From Oscillospiraceae bacterium (GTDB taxonomy: Bacteria; Bacillota; Clostridia; Oscillospirales; Ruminococcaceae), in contig CAAGJI010000060.1 of assembly GCA_900770195.1 (NCBI GenBank), positions 1 to 64,000 on the forward strand: a DNA stretch of 64,000 nt, read 5' to 3'. Shown piece after piece: positions 26,471 through 36,122 of this stretch. The position numbers were made by a program, and so were the translations under genes. Every line of letters starts with the position of its first letter. Within the stretch, counting starts at the first letter, position 1. The notes beneath the pieces were generated by a model. That model was not told the origin of the DNA. It did no database searches and worked only from the letters and a program-made list of their open reading frames with translations.

Positions 26471-26642
26471 TAATTTCATATTTTAAACTTTATAATTTAA
26501 AGTATTATTAAATATACAGCTAAATAAATTAAGAAAATCCTCTTGATAATATTTTATAGTGCAATAATAGACACAGTGTCGTCAAATGACACTTGAAAAA
26601 ACAAATTATTTTGTAAATCAGTTAAAAAATACTGTTAGAGGG

Positions 26643-26670
26643 TTGACATTAAAAATAAAAGTGGTATAAT
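26643..26670 (+). promoter_or_regulatory. promoter of the ATP synthase operon
   Basis: TTGACA (26643-26648) and TATAAT (26665-26670) are 16 bases apart. The leader up to atpB is about 80 bases and carries the hairpin described separately. An earlier GACAC...GTGTC palindrome (26570-26585 area) lies upstream. Confidence 0.8.
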
Positions 26671-26679
26671 AATAACTGA

Positions 26680-26734
26680 CAACAGGTGAATTCAATGGTG
26701 ATTTCGAAGACGAGGGCCGTAGTATCACCTGTTG
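26680..26734 (+). promoter_or_regulatory. leader-RNA stem in front of atpB
   Basis: CAACAGGTGA (26680-26689) and TCACCTGTTG (26725-26734) are perfect 10-base complements separated by 35 bases, starting about ten bases after the -10 box. The 3' side is followed by ATTTATTTTA and then the atpB ribosome site. This would cap the operon transcript with a long stem-loop. It could stabilise mRNA, attenuate transcription or bind a factor. No known riboswitch class was recognised. Confidence 0.55.
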
Positions 26735-26756
26735 ATTTATTTTATGAAGGTGGTGT

Positions 26757-27476
26757 GTGTGTTTGGGCTCATTATCTGAAGAACTCCAGGAACAGCTTAC
26801 CAATAAAATAATGTTTTATATTCCGTGTCCGGGACTTGAAAAGGGAATACCTGTTGCCCAGTCGGTTGTTGGTACATGGATAATAATGGCAGTTATTCTT
26901 GTGGTTTCAATTATAATGACAAGAAAACTCAGCATTGTCCCTACAACTAAACGCCAGTTGCTGATCGAAACGGCAGTTTCTTCTCTTAATAATTTCTTTG
27001 GCGGAATATTGGGAGAGGCGGGAAAAAGATATATCCCATATCTTTCAACGGTTTTGATCTATATTGGTGCGGCTAATATAAGCGGTGTTTTCGGACTTAA
27101 ATCCCCGACGAAAGACCTTGGTGTAACAGCGGCTCTTGCCCTGATGAGTATTGTACTTATCGAAGGTTCATGCATAAGAGCAAGAGGCGGAAAAGGTTTT
27201 TTCAAATCGCTTGCAGAACCGGTACCTATTATGCTCCCTATCAACATACTTGAAATCGGAATACGTCCGCTTTCACTCTGTATGCGACTTTTTGGTAACG
27301 TTTTAGGTGCGTTTGTAGTAATGGAACTTCTTGAAATCGTTTTGAAGGGTATTAAACCTTTAACACTCATTTTCAGCTTTTATTTTGATTTCTTTGACGG
27401 TTTCATTCAGGCGTATGTTTTTGTATTTCTTACGTCATTGTTTATGCTGGAAGGCATGGAAACAGAGAAAAAATAA
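26757..27476 (+). CDS. atpB: ATP synthase F0 subunit a
   Basis: A 239-residue membrane stator forming the ion half-channels. The essential Arg is in LSLCMRLFGNVLGA (helix near residue 180), and six or so hydrophobic helices are visible. GTG at 26757 is used here, with TTG at 26763 as an alternative better spaced from AAGGTGG. It is the first gene of atpBEEFHAGDC; no atpI or atpZ gene precedes it. Confidence 0.93.
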   Translation: MCLGSLSEELQEQLTNKIMFYIPCPGLEKGIPVAQSVVGTWIIMAVILVVSIIMTRKLSIVPTTKRQLLIETAVSSLNNFFGGILGEAGKRYIPYLSTVLIYIGAANISGVFGLKSPTKDLGVTAALALMSIVLIEGSCIRARGGKGFFKSLAEPVPIMLPINILEIGIRPLSLCMRLFGNVLGAFVVMELLEIVLKGIKPLTLIFSFYFDFFDGFIQAYVFVFLTSLFMLEGMETEKK

Positions 27477-27499
27477 GTTAAAAAGCGGAGGAAAAAATT

Positions 27500-27712
27500 A
27501 TGGCAATTTTAGCAGCAGGTATAGCAGTACTTACAGGTCTTGGTGCAGGTCTTGGCATAGGCTATGCAACAGCAAAGGCAGCAGAATCAATTGCACGTCA
27601 GCCTGAGGCATCAGGAGATATAAGAACATCACTTCTTCTTGGATGTGCATTGGCGGAAGCAACAGCTATCTACGGCTTCGTTATCGCACTCTTAATAGTT
27701 ATTATGAAATAA
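27500..27712 (+). CDS. atpE: ATP synthase F0 subunit c, first copy
   Basis: A 70-residue proteolipid with two membrane helices joined by the RQPEA loop. The ion-carrying Glu53 is in CALAEATAIYGF. The Na+-binding pattern known from Ilyobacter and Propionigenium (Gln in helix 1, E-S-T in helix 2) is absent: the Gln position is Ile20 and the Ser after Glu is Ala54. Proton coupling is therefore inferred. GGAGGAAAAAATT precedes the ATG. An identical protein is encoded immediately downstream. Confidence 0.96.
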   Translation: MAILAAGIAVLTGLGAGLGIGYATAKAAESIARQPEASGDIRTSLLLGCALAEATAIYGFVIALLIVIMK

Positions 27713-27727
27713 GCGGAGGAAAAAATC

Positions 27728-27940
27728 ATGGCAATTTTAGCAGCAGGTATAGCAGTACTTACAGGTCTTGGAGCAGGTCTTGGTATAGGCTATGCAACAG
27801 CAAAGGCAGCAGAATCAATTGCACGTCAGCCTGAAGCATCAGGAGACATCAGAACATCACTTCTTTTAGGATGTGCCTTGGCAGAAGCAACAGCTATCTA
27901 TGGCTTTGTTATTGCACTTTTAATAGTTATTATGAAATAA
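27728..27940 (+). CDS. atpE: ATP synthase F0 subunit c, second copy
   Basis: A 70-residue protein with the same sequence as the first copy, 15 bases after its stop and with the same ribosome site. All nucleotide differences are silent, showing that both copies are under selection, or are kept alike by occasional gene conversion. The c-ring needs many copies per complex, so duplication may raise the dose. Hetero-rings would be indistinguishable from homo-rings. Confidence 0.96.
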   Translation: MAILAAGIAVLTGLGAGLGIGYATAKAAESIARQPEASGDIRTSLLLGCALAEATAIYGFVIALLIVIMK

Positions 27941-27988
27941 AATTCAGGACTTTTCAGATTCCTGTATATGAAGGGAGAACTGTAATTT

Positions 27989-28480
27989 ATGGATGTAATG
28001 ATAAGTTCCATCTGGACAGTTGCATGGACTATTGTCAATGTGTTGGTTCTTTTCTTTTTACTGAAGAAATTTTTATTTGGTCCTGTTAATAAAATTATGG
28101 AAAAGCGTCAGTCAATGATAAACAGTGATCTTGAAAATGCAGCAACTGCAAAGAAAGATGCACTTGAGATGAAATCTGAGTATGAAGCAAACATTGCTTC
28201 TGCAAAGGATGAAGCAAAGAAAATAATTTCAAATGCCCAAAAGCAGGCAAAGCAGCAGTCTGAAAAATCAAAACTCCAGACAGAAGCAGAGCTTAGCACA
28301 ATGAAAAAGCAGGCACTCAAGGAAATTGAACTTGAAAAGCAAAAGACGCTTGAAAGCACTCATGATGAAATTGCAAAACTTGCACTTGATGCGGCTTCTA
28401 TGATCATCAAGAAAAATATTGATGATAAAGATAACCAGAAAATGCTTGATGAATTTTTATCGGAGGGGGCTTGTGAGTAA
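27989..28480 (+). CDS. atpF: ATP synthase F0 subunit b
   Basis: A 163-residue peripheral-stalk protein. One N-terminal membrane helix (about 6-26, TVAWTIVNVLVLFFLLKKFL) is followed by FGPVNKIMEKRQ and a long charged coiled coil rich in Lys, Glu and Ala. Length is standard. Its stop overlaps the atpH ATG by one base. Confidence 0.94.
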   Translation: MDVMISSIWTVAWTIVNVLVLFFLLKKFLFGPVNKIMEKRQSMINSDLENAATAKKDALEMKSEYEANIASAKDEAKKIISNAQKQAKQQSEKSKLQTEAELSTMKKQALKEIELEKQKTLESTHDEIAKLALDAASMIIKKNIDDKDNQKMLDEFLSEGACE

Positions 28481-28989
28481 TGAGAAGAATATCAACCTCT
28501 GATCTGATATATGCAAAGGTTCTGCTTCAGGAGGATGTTCCGTTTGAATCAGCAAGATCAATGCACAGAATATTTCAGACAAATGATAGACTTGTTGAAG
28601 TACTTGAAAGTCCTATAGTCGATGTACAGGCGAAATACAATATAATTGACAAGGTGTTCGATAAACCGGTTTGCAATTTCCTGAAGGTTACTGTAAACAA
28701 TGGTATGATTTACGATATCCGAGCAATTTACAATGCATATAAAGAAATGTATTTCAAAAGCAGGAATATAATTCTTGCAAAGGTTCGTGCCGCAGGATAT
28801 ATGACGGACGAACAGATAGAAAATTTAAGAAAATTTATAATTGAAAAATTCGGTTATGAGTCAGTTGAATTTGAAATTGAACACGATTCATCACTCATAG
28901 GCGGATTTGTCCTTAAAGTTGATGATTTCGAATACGATTACAGCGTAAGCGGAATGCTGAAACGATTAAAGAGCAATATAATAAAATAA
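28480..28989 (+). CDS. atpH: ATP synthase F1 subunit delta
   Basis: A 169-residue stalk subunit joining b to the top of F1. Family features are the N-terminal YAKVLL-type helix and the C-terminal IEHDSSLIGGFVLKVDDFEYDYS segment, where IGG is the conserved signature. It is one-base coupled to atpF and 19 bases ahead of atpA. Confidence 0.93.
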   Translation: MRRISTSDLIYAKVLLQEDVPFESARSMHRIFQTNDRLVEVLESPIVDVQAKYNIIDKVFDKPVCNFLKVTVNNGMIYDIRAIYNAYKEMYFKSRNIILAKVRAAGYMTDEQIENLRKFIIEKFGYESVEFEIEHDSSLIGGFVLKVDDFEYDYSVSGMLKRLKSNIIK

Positions 28990-29008
28990 ATTCGGGAGGT
29001 GAATTTTT

Positions 29009-30517
29009 TTGAGTAACGCAAAAGAAAAAGACATTATTTCCATCATCAGAAATGAAATCAATGATTTCGACAGAAAAGCTGCTGAAAAAGAAATAGGCAC
29101 TGTTGTTCAGGTAGGTGACGGTATCGCTACTGTTTACGGAATGGACAGAGCAATGTATGGCGAACTTGTTGAGTTTGAAAACGGTGTAAGAGGTATTATC
29201 CAGAACCTTGAAACAAAAACAGTCGGCGTTGTACTTCTTGGCAGTGAAATAGGTATTGGTGAAGGTACAAGAGTCTATCGTACTCAGAAAAAGGCCGGTA
29301 TAGGAGTAAGTGATAAGCTTATAGGAAGAGTTGTTGACCCTCTTGGAAGCCCTATAGACGGCAAAGGCAGCATTGAAGCAGATGATTATTATCCGGTTGA
29401 AAGAGAAGCAGCCGGTGTAGCTCACAGAAAATCTGTTGATGTACCTCTTCAGACAGGTATACTTGCAATAGACTCTATGTTCCCTATAGGCAGAGGACAG
29501 AGAGAACTTATAATAGGTGACAGACAGACAGGTAAAACATCAATTGCAACAGATACAATCATAAACCAGAAAGGTCAGAATGTTATCTGTGTTTACGTTG
29601 CAATCGGTCAGAAATCTTCAACTATTGCAAAAATCAATTCAACATTCACAAAATATGGTGCAATGGATTATACAATAATCGTTGCGGCAACAGCAAGTGA
29701 TCCGGCTCCAATTCAGTATATAGCTCCATATGCCGGAACAGCCATTGCAGAATATTTTATGGATAAAGGTAAAGATGTACTTATTGTTTATGATGATCTT
29801 TCAAAGCATGCTGTTGCTTATCGTGCAATGAGTCTTCTTCTCCACAGACCACCGGGAAGAGAAGCTTACCCTGGTGACGTATTCTATTTGCATTCAAGAC
29901 TTCTTGAAAGAAGTTCACGTCTTGATGATGAACACGGCGGCGGTTCAATAACAGCCCTCCCGATAATTGAAACACAGGCAGGCGATATTTCAGCATATAT
30001 CCCTACAAATGTAATTTCAATCACAGACGGACAGATATTCCTTGAAAGTGAAAGCTTTAATGCAGGTCAGCGACCGGCTGTAAACTTTGGTCTTTCTGTA
30101 TCACGTGTTGGTGGTGCAGCACAGACAAAGGCGATGAAACAGGTTTCAGGAAAGATGCGTATTGAACTTGCACAGTTCAGAGAACTTGAAGTATTCACAC
30201 AGTTCAGTTCAGAACTTGATGCGGTGACAAAAGCAACACTTGACCATGGTCATGTTCTTCTTGAACTTTTGAAACAGCCTCTTGGTGTTCCGTTTAAGCT
30301 TGAAGAAGAAGTTATCATACTTGCAGCCTGTACATATGGTTTGCTTGATGATATGCCGCTTAACAAGATAAAGGAATTCAGAGCAAACATTATGCCTTAT
30401 TTTGAAGAAAATGAAAGCGAATTACTTTCAATTGCAAGAGGCAGGGATAAACTTTCTAACGAAACAATTGAAAAACTCAAAGCTGCTATAGTAAAGTGTA
30501 AAGAGCAGGTGATCTGA
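29009..30517 (+). CDS. atpA: ATP synthase F1 subunit alpha
   Basis: A 502-residue regulatory nucleotide-binding subunit. Walker A is GDRQTGKT (about 171-178), and [21 protein letters not shown] and the Arg finger region [10 protein letters not shown] are present. The start is TTG at 29009 behind GGGAGGTG. Length and all landmarks are normal. Confidence 0.97.
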   Translation: MSNAKEKDIISIIRNEINDFDRKAAEKEIGTVVQVGDGIATVYGMDRAMYGELVEFENGVRGIIQNLETKTVGVVLLGSEIGIGEGTRVYRTQKKAGIGVSDKLIGRVVDPLGSPIDGKGSIEADDYYPVEREAAGVAHRKSVDVPLQTGILAIDSMFPIGRGQRELIIGDRQTGKTSIATDTIINQKGQNVICVYVAIGQKSSTIAKINSTFTKYGAMDYTIIVAATASDPAPIQYIAPYAGTAIAEYFMDKGKDVLIVYDDLSKHAVAYRAMSLLLHRPPGREAYPGDVFYLHSRLLERSSRLDDEHGGGSITALPIIETQAGDISAYIPTNVISITDGQIFLESESFNAGQRPAVNFGLSVSRVGGAAQTKAMKQVSGKMRIELAQFRELEVFTQFSSELDAVTKATLDHGHVLLELLKQPLGVPFKLEEEVIILAACTYGLLDDMPLNKIKEFRANIMPYFEENESELLSIARGRDKLSNETIEKLKAAIVKCKEQVI

Positions 30518-30518
30518 T

Positions 30519-31412
30519 ATGGCAAATATGCGTGAAATTCGTAATCGAATGAAAAGTATTGAAGATATTAAAAAAATTACGAATGCAATGTACCTTATCT
30601 CATCATCAAAGGTAAAAAAAGCAAAAAAAAGTCTTGTTCAGACACAGCCTTATTTTGACCGTTCACTTGAAACAATGGTAAGTATTCTCGAAAGAACAGG
30701 CGAAGGCGAGTTTGCGTATTTTGATGACAGAAAAAATATACCGTCTGAAAAAAGAAGAAAAGCATTTATCGTTATAACAGCCGACAAAGGTCTTTGCGGT
30801 GCATATAACCATAATGTTATAAAAATTGCTGAAGAAAAGCTTGAAAACTCAGAAGATACATCTTTCCTTGTGCTTGGCCAGATAGGAAGAATGTATTTCA
30901 AGAGAAAAGCAAAAAATAATCCTAAGATACACTTTGAAGAAGACTTTGTCTATACATCTCAAGATCCAAGTATTTACCGTGCAAGGGCGATTGCTGAACG
31001 TGTCAGCGAAAAATTTGCAAACGGTGACTATGATGAAGTACATATTATCTATACAGAAATGACTTCATCAGTTGATATGGAATCAAAAATTATGCAGCTT
31101 TTGCCGCTTAAAAGACAGAGCTTTTTGAGAAGAGCAGAAGAGGAAGATCTTACAACACATCCTTATGCAGCATTTATGCCTGATGCAAAAACTGTTATGG
31201 ATGGAATAGTTCCGATTTTCCTTAAAGGTGTTATATACAGTGCAATGGTTGAAGCGTTCTGTGCGGAACAGCAGGCGAGAATGTCAGCTATGGATAATGC
31301 AACAACAAACGCAAAGGATATGCTTCAGGATCTTTCACTTATGTATAACAGAGCCCGTCAGGCAGCTATAACTCAGGAAATAACTGAGGTTGTCAGCGGT
31401 TCTCAGATTTAA
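30519..31412 (+). CDS. atpG: ATP synthase F1 subunit gamma
   Basis: A 297-residue central shaft. The N-terminal coiled coil (MREIRNRMKSIEDIKKITNAM) and C-terminal helix (MSAMDNATTNAKDMLQDLSLMYNRARQAAITQE) that turn inside the alpha3beta3 ring are clear, with VITADKGLCGAYN between. It starts one base after the atpA stop. Confidence 0.96.
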   Translation: MANMREIRNRMKSIEDIKKITNAMYLISSSKVKKAKKSLVQTQPYFDRSLETMVSILERTGEGEFAYFDDRKNIPSEKRRKAFIVITADKGLCGAYNHNVIKIAEEKLENSEDTSFLVLGQIGRMYFKRKAKNNPKIHFEEDFVYTSQDPSIYRARAIAERVSEKFANGDYDEVHIIYTEMTSSVDMESKIMQLLPLKRQSFLRRAEEEDLTTHPYAAFMPDAKTVMDGIVPIFLKGVIYSAMVEAFCAEQQARMSAMDNATTNAKDMLQDLSLMYNRARQAAITQEITEVVSGSQI

Positions 31413-31423
31413 AATAAAAGTAA

Positions 31424-32824
<1,401 letters not shown>

Positions 32825-32841
32825 AAGTACGGAGGCAGTTT

Positions 32842-33255
32842 ATGGGAAATGTATTTAATCTTGAGATACTTGCCACTGATCATCCGTTTTATTCAGGCGA
32901 ATGTGAAGAACTTGTCTTTCCAACAGTAGATGGTCTTGTAGGCTTACTTCCGAATCACGAACCTATGGTAACTATTTTAGTTGCAGGTGAAATTAAATTC
33001 CGTGTGAATAGTGAGTGGAAATTTGCGGCAGTAAGTGACGGATACATTGAAATGGTAGATAATAATGTAACAGTCCTTGCTGATTCAGTTGAATTGCCTG
33101 AAGAAATAGACAGAAAACGTGCCGAAGCTGCTAAGATGCGTGCGGAAGAACGTTTGAAACAGAAAGAGAGCTTGCAGGAGTTCTATCATACTCAGGCAGC
33201 ACTCAATAGAGCAATGAACAGACTTAAAGTATCAAGCAGACACTTTAAAAACTGA
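32842..33255 (+). CDS. atpC: ATP synthase F1 subunit epsilon
   Basis: A 137-residue subunit. The beta-sandwich domain (LEILATDHPFYSGECEELVFP, then GLVGLLPNHEPMVTIL) is followed by a C-terminal helical hairpin rich in Arg, Ala and Glu that can inhibit ATP hydrolysis. It is the last gene of the operon, with a terminator beyond. Confidence 0.95.
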   Translation: MGNVFNLEILATDHPFYSGECEELVFPTVDGLVGLLPNHEPMVTILVAGEIKFRVNSEWKFAAVSDGYIEMVDNNVTVLADSVELPEEIDRKRAEAAKMRAEERLKQKESLQEFYHTQAALNRAMNRLKVSSRHFKN

Positions 33256-33274
33256 TAGATTGTTTGTATAAATC

Positions 33275-33316
33275 AAAAATACCGATACGCTTTTAAAAGC
33301 TATCGGTATTTTGTTA
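33275..33316. terminator. terminator of the atp operon
   Basis: AAATACCGATA and TATCGGTATTT form an 11-bp stem around CGCTTTTAAAAGC, itself partly self-complementary, followed by TTGTTATTTG. It also faces the convergent minus-strand gene. Confidence 0.85.
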
Positions 33317-33320
33317 TTTG

Positions 33321-33785
33321 TTAATATATATTGTTTTCTCTTAAAAGTTCATCAAGAAGTTTTGCGGCTGTCTCAACAAATCTTATACAAGGTCTTGCTT
33401 TGTAATATTCATCTGTACGTGGACTTGGATCTTGTTTTAATTTCCCCGGCAGAGAACTTAAAAGTTCATGGCATATAATTGAATCATGTTCAGATTTGAA
33501 TTTATCTGCAAGAGAACGGATTATTGCATAGTGTTCTTTTTTTATATTATTATCTGTTGGAGATTCATATCCCAAAACAAGACCTGTAATCATAAACATA
33601 CCGGTAACAGCACCACAGGTTTCACGAAGTCCTCCCATACCGCCTCCAAATGACGAGGAAAGACGTATAGCAATTTTAAAATCCATATCTGCAACATCAC
33701 AGAAAGCTCCAACAACCGCCTGAGAACAGCTATAGCCTTGGCAAAATAAATCTTTTGCTTTTTTTATACGATCGATATTTTCCAT
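33321..33785 (-). CDS. C_GCAxxG_C_C family redox-type protein
   Basis: A 154-residue member of the C-GCAxxG-C-C family. The pattern is visible as Cys in QGYSCSQAV, FGGGMGGLRETCGAVTG, a Cys in IICHELL, and a Cys in KARPCIRFV near the C-terminus. The conserved cysteines suggest a metal or redox centre. Family members are often next to electron-transfer genes, and no function is proven. It is monocistronic with an AAGGAG site. Confidence 0.88.
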   Translation of the reverse strand: MENIDRIKKAKDLFCQGYSCSQAVVGAFCDVADMDFKIAIRLSSSFGGGMGGLRETCGAVTGMFMITGLVLGYESPTDNNIKKEHYAIIRSLADKFKSEHDSIICHELLSSLPGKLKQDPSPRTDEYYKARPCIRFVETAAKLLDELLRENNIY

Positions 33786-33887
33786 AATAAAATTACTCCT
33801 TAAAAATTACTTTTCTTAATTATATCACACAAGTATTGAAATTGCAATACTCATAAAAATAAAAGTATGAGAATCAATTTTTAAATA

Positions 33888-33990
33888 AAAGCCTCTCCTT
33901 TTAAGGATAGGTGGAACAGCGTAGTTATGACAAAGAGATTTAAAATCCGTCAGCGACAGCTGACACAATAATTCCTCACTCTTCATTAAA
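33888..33990. repeat. decayed intergenic repeat, copy A
   Basis: The stretch begins AAAGCCTCTCCTTTTAAGG and includes GTCAGCGACAGCTGACAC. It ends in AATTCCTCACTCTTCATT. Parts of it reappear at 38731-38935 (copy B): the AAAGCCTCTC start and the GACAC(n)AATTCCTCACTCYTCATT end. It resembles the non-coding palindromic repeats scattered between Ruminococcus genes. No coding potential is seen. Confidence 0.6.
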
Positions 33991-33991
33991 T

Positions 33992-34021
33992 AAGAAAAAC
34001 AGCACATCAGAAAGATGTGCC
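33992..34021 (-). terminator. terminator of the Na/Pi cotransporter gene
   Basis: On the minus strand, the complements of 34014-34021 and 34001-34008 (GGCACATC / GATGTGCT) form a stem followed by GTTTTTCTT. Confidence 0.75.
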
Positions 34022-34050
34022 GTAAGGATTATAAAATGAAATTGAAACTG

Positions 34051-35805
34051 TTAAGCATTTTGAAGAATTGTCTTTAAACTGTCGTTTTTGGGAATATATG
34101 AAGACTCGCTTTCAAGTTCGCCTTTGTAATTTTCAGCAAGTGTAATGAACATTGTGCCGTCCTGAGCCTCTTCTGCAATGCTTACACAATTGTCAGCAAT
34201 TCTGTCTATGCAATAAAGAATCTTTGAATAGTAGCCTGTCAGGGACATATCGCAGGATTTGTTCTTTACACGTTTAAGATGAGCCTTGTTCATATCTTTT
34301 TCGAGTTCTCGTATTCTTGATTTACCTTCAAAAACAGAATGTGCAGCTTTTAAATCGCCATCTCTTACTGAAATAATTCCCGAATTGAAAAGTTCTTCTG
34401 TGACTGAAAAATAGCTGTTTAATTCAGTGATTGCGTCTTTCGAGAATTTTTTGCCTGAAAGTTTGACTTTTTCAGCAGTTTCAGTGATTTCAGAACATCT
34501 TTGAGCGATTCTGCCGATATTTTCTGAAATATAAAGCAAACCTGCGGTTTTATCTGCCTGATTTTCTGAAAGTTTTCCGTTTGAGAACATTTTTGAAATG
34601 TAATCGGATATTTTGTCATTTACATCAAGTATCATTTCAATGCTGTGTTTAAGTTCAGGCAGTGACTTACCTTTTATTTTTTTGTTTGAAAAGAGTGATT
34701 TTGTTGAATTTATAACAGATGAGGTCATATCTGAAAGGTTGTCAAGTTCTTCTGAAATAAGGTACATTGAAGGAACAGCCTGTCCTATTATCTTATCATC
34801 AAGGAAGCTTGCTTTCTGTTTTTTTCTTGTATCATCACCACGAACAAGAAATTTTACTATCTTAACCATTAAAGGTATAAGCGGAAGCCAGATTAATGTG
34901 CATACAATATTGAAAGTTGTGTGTGCGTTTGCGATTTGTCTTGAAATGACATCAATTTCGTTTCCTTTTGGGGAAATAAACTGAATAAATTTTGCAAACC
35001 AAGGGATAATGCAGACAAAAACAATTGAACCTGAAATATTAAAAATACTGTGAGCAATTGCTGTACGCTTTGCATTTTTTGACTGACCGATTGAAGCGAT
35101 TAAAGCCGTGATTGTTGTACCTATGTTATCGCCGAGAAGGATAGGAATAGCACCTGTAAGTCCTATAATACTTGCACCTGTCGGACCTGCCTGAGAAGCA
35201 AAATTCTGTAAAACAGCAATTGTTGCAGAACTTGACTGAACAACCAAAGTCATAACAGTACCAAGAACAATGCCAAGAACAGGAATGTCAGCAACTTTTC
35301 CCATAAGGTTGATAAATATTTCGCTGTTTGCAAGGGGTTTCATAACGCTTCCCATTATTTCAATTCCTTCAAACAAAAGTCCGAAAGAAAAGATAACCAT
35401 ACCTATACTTTTAATTTTTTCATTTTTTAAAACAAAGAAAATAATGAAACCTACGAAAATAATAGGGTAAATGAAATCTGTTATTTTAAAAGCCATAAGC
35501 TGTGCAGTCATTGTTGTACCTATGTTTGCACCGAAAATAACTGAAATAGCCTGAGGCAGAGACATAAGTCCTGCACTTACAAAACCTATTACCATAACTG
35601 TTGTTGCAGAACTGCTTTGAAGGACAGCTGTAACCAATGCACCTGCCAACGCACCCATCAAAGGATTTTTGGTAAGAAAAGCAAGAACGCTTTTCATCTT
35701 TTCACCTGCTGCTTTTTGGAGTGCATCACTCATACTGTTCATTCCAAAGAGGAATAAAGCAAGTCCGCCAAGCAGACCAAAAATTGTCTGTACATTTTCG
35801 TTCAT
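34051..35805 (-). CDS. Na+/phosphate cotransporter with PhoU-like C-terminal domain
   Basis: A 584-residue protein of the NptA/PNaS family. Two inverted membrane repeats (residues 1-310) carry the paired substrate signatures VLQSSSATTVMVIGF (about 61-75) and VVQSSSATIAVLQNF (about 188-202). About residues 340-560 form a cytoplasmic PhoU-like four-helix region. The family imports phosphate with sodium; some members act in osmotic or nucleotide-signal responses. It gives the organism a low-affinity route beside PstSCAB. The gene is monocistronic, with a GGAGAG site. Confidence 0.92.
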   Translation of the reverse strand: MNENVQTIFGLLGGLALFLFGMNSMSDALQKAAGEKMKSVLAFLTKNPLMGALAGALVTAVLQSSSATTVMVIGFVSAGLMSLPQAISVIFGANIGTTMTAQLMAFKITDFIYPIIFVGFIIFFVLKNEKIKSIGMVIFSFGLLFEGIEIMGSVMKPLANSEIFINLMGKVADIPVLGIVLGTVMTLVVQSSSATIAVLQNFASQAGPTGASIIGLTGAIPILLGDNIGTTITALIASIGQSKNAKRTAIAHSIFNISGSIVFVCIIPWFAKFIQFISPKGNEIDVISRQIANAHTTFNIVCTLIWLPLIPLMVKIVKFLVRGDDTRKKQKASFLDDKIIGQAVPSMYLISEELDNLSDMTSSVINSTKSLFSNKKIKGKSLPELKHSIEMILDVNDKISDYISKMFSNGKLSENQADKTAGLLYISENIGRIAQRCSEITETAEKVKLSGKKFSKDAITELNSYFSVTEELFNSGIISVRDGDLKAAHSVFEGKSRIRELEKDMNKAHLKRVKNKSCDMSLTGYYSKILYCIDRIADNCVSIAEEAQDGTMFITLAENYKGELESESSYIPKNDSLKTILQNA

Positions 35806-36056
35806 ATAAATCTCTCCTGATAAAAAATTAGTTTACTTATATATTTTTTTTACGAATGAATTTAACCGTTGACTACTATTTTAATATATTACTGTAAAGT
35901 TCACAACGATAATTAGGTAAAATCAAAGTAAAATTCTTGAAAAATGATTTATATAAAATTTGAGCGGTTAAAAAAACAAGATGAAATTATTTAAAATAAC
36001 CATAAAAATCGGCTTAATGTTGAAAAAAATCGTGATTATAATTTGTTTGTTTTTCG

Positions 36057-36085
36057 TTGAAAAAAAACAATGATTGTGATATAAT
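36057..36085 (+). promoter_or_regulatory. promoter of the P-type ATPase
   Basis: TTGAAA (36057-36062) and TATAAT (36080-36085) are 17 bases apart, 38 bases ahead of the ATG at 36123. Confidence 0.75.
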
Positions 36086-36122
36086 TGTTCTAATATATTC
36101 AAATAAAAAGGAGAGAAAAGCT

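Larger units (their letters stand above)
27486..27940 (+). repeat. tandem duplication of the atpE unit
   Basis: Two consecutive units, each with GCGGAGGAAAAAAT ribosome site plus a 213-base coding region, encode the same 70-residue protein. By eye about a dozen codons differ and all differences are synonymous. Unit length is about 228 bases (27500 to 27728). Confidence 0.95.
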
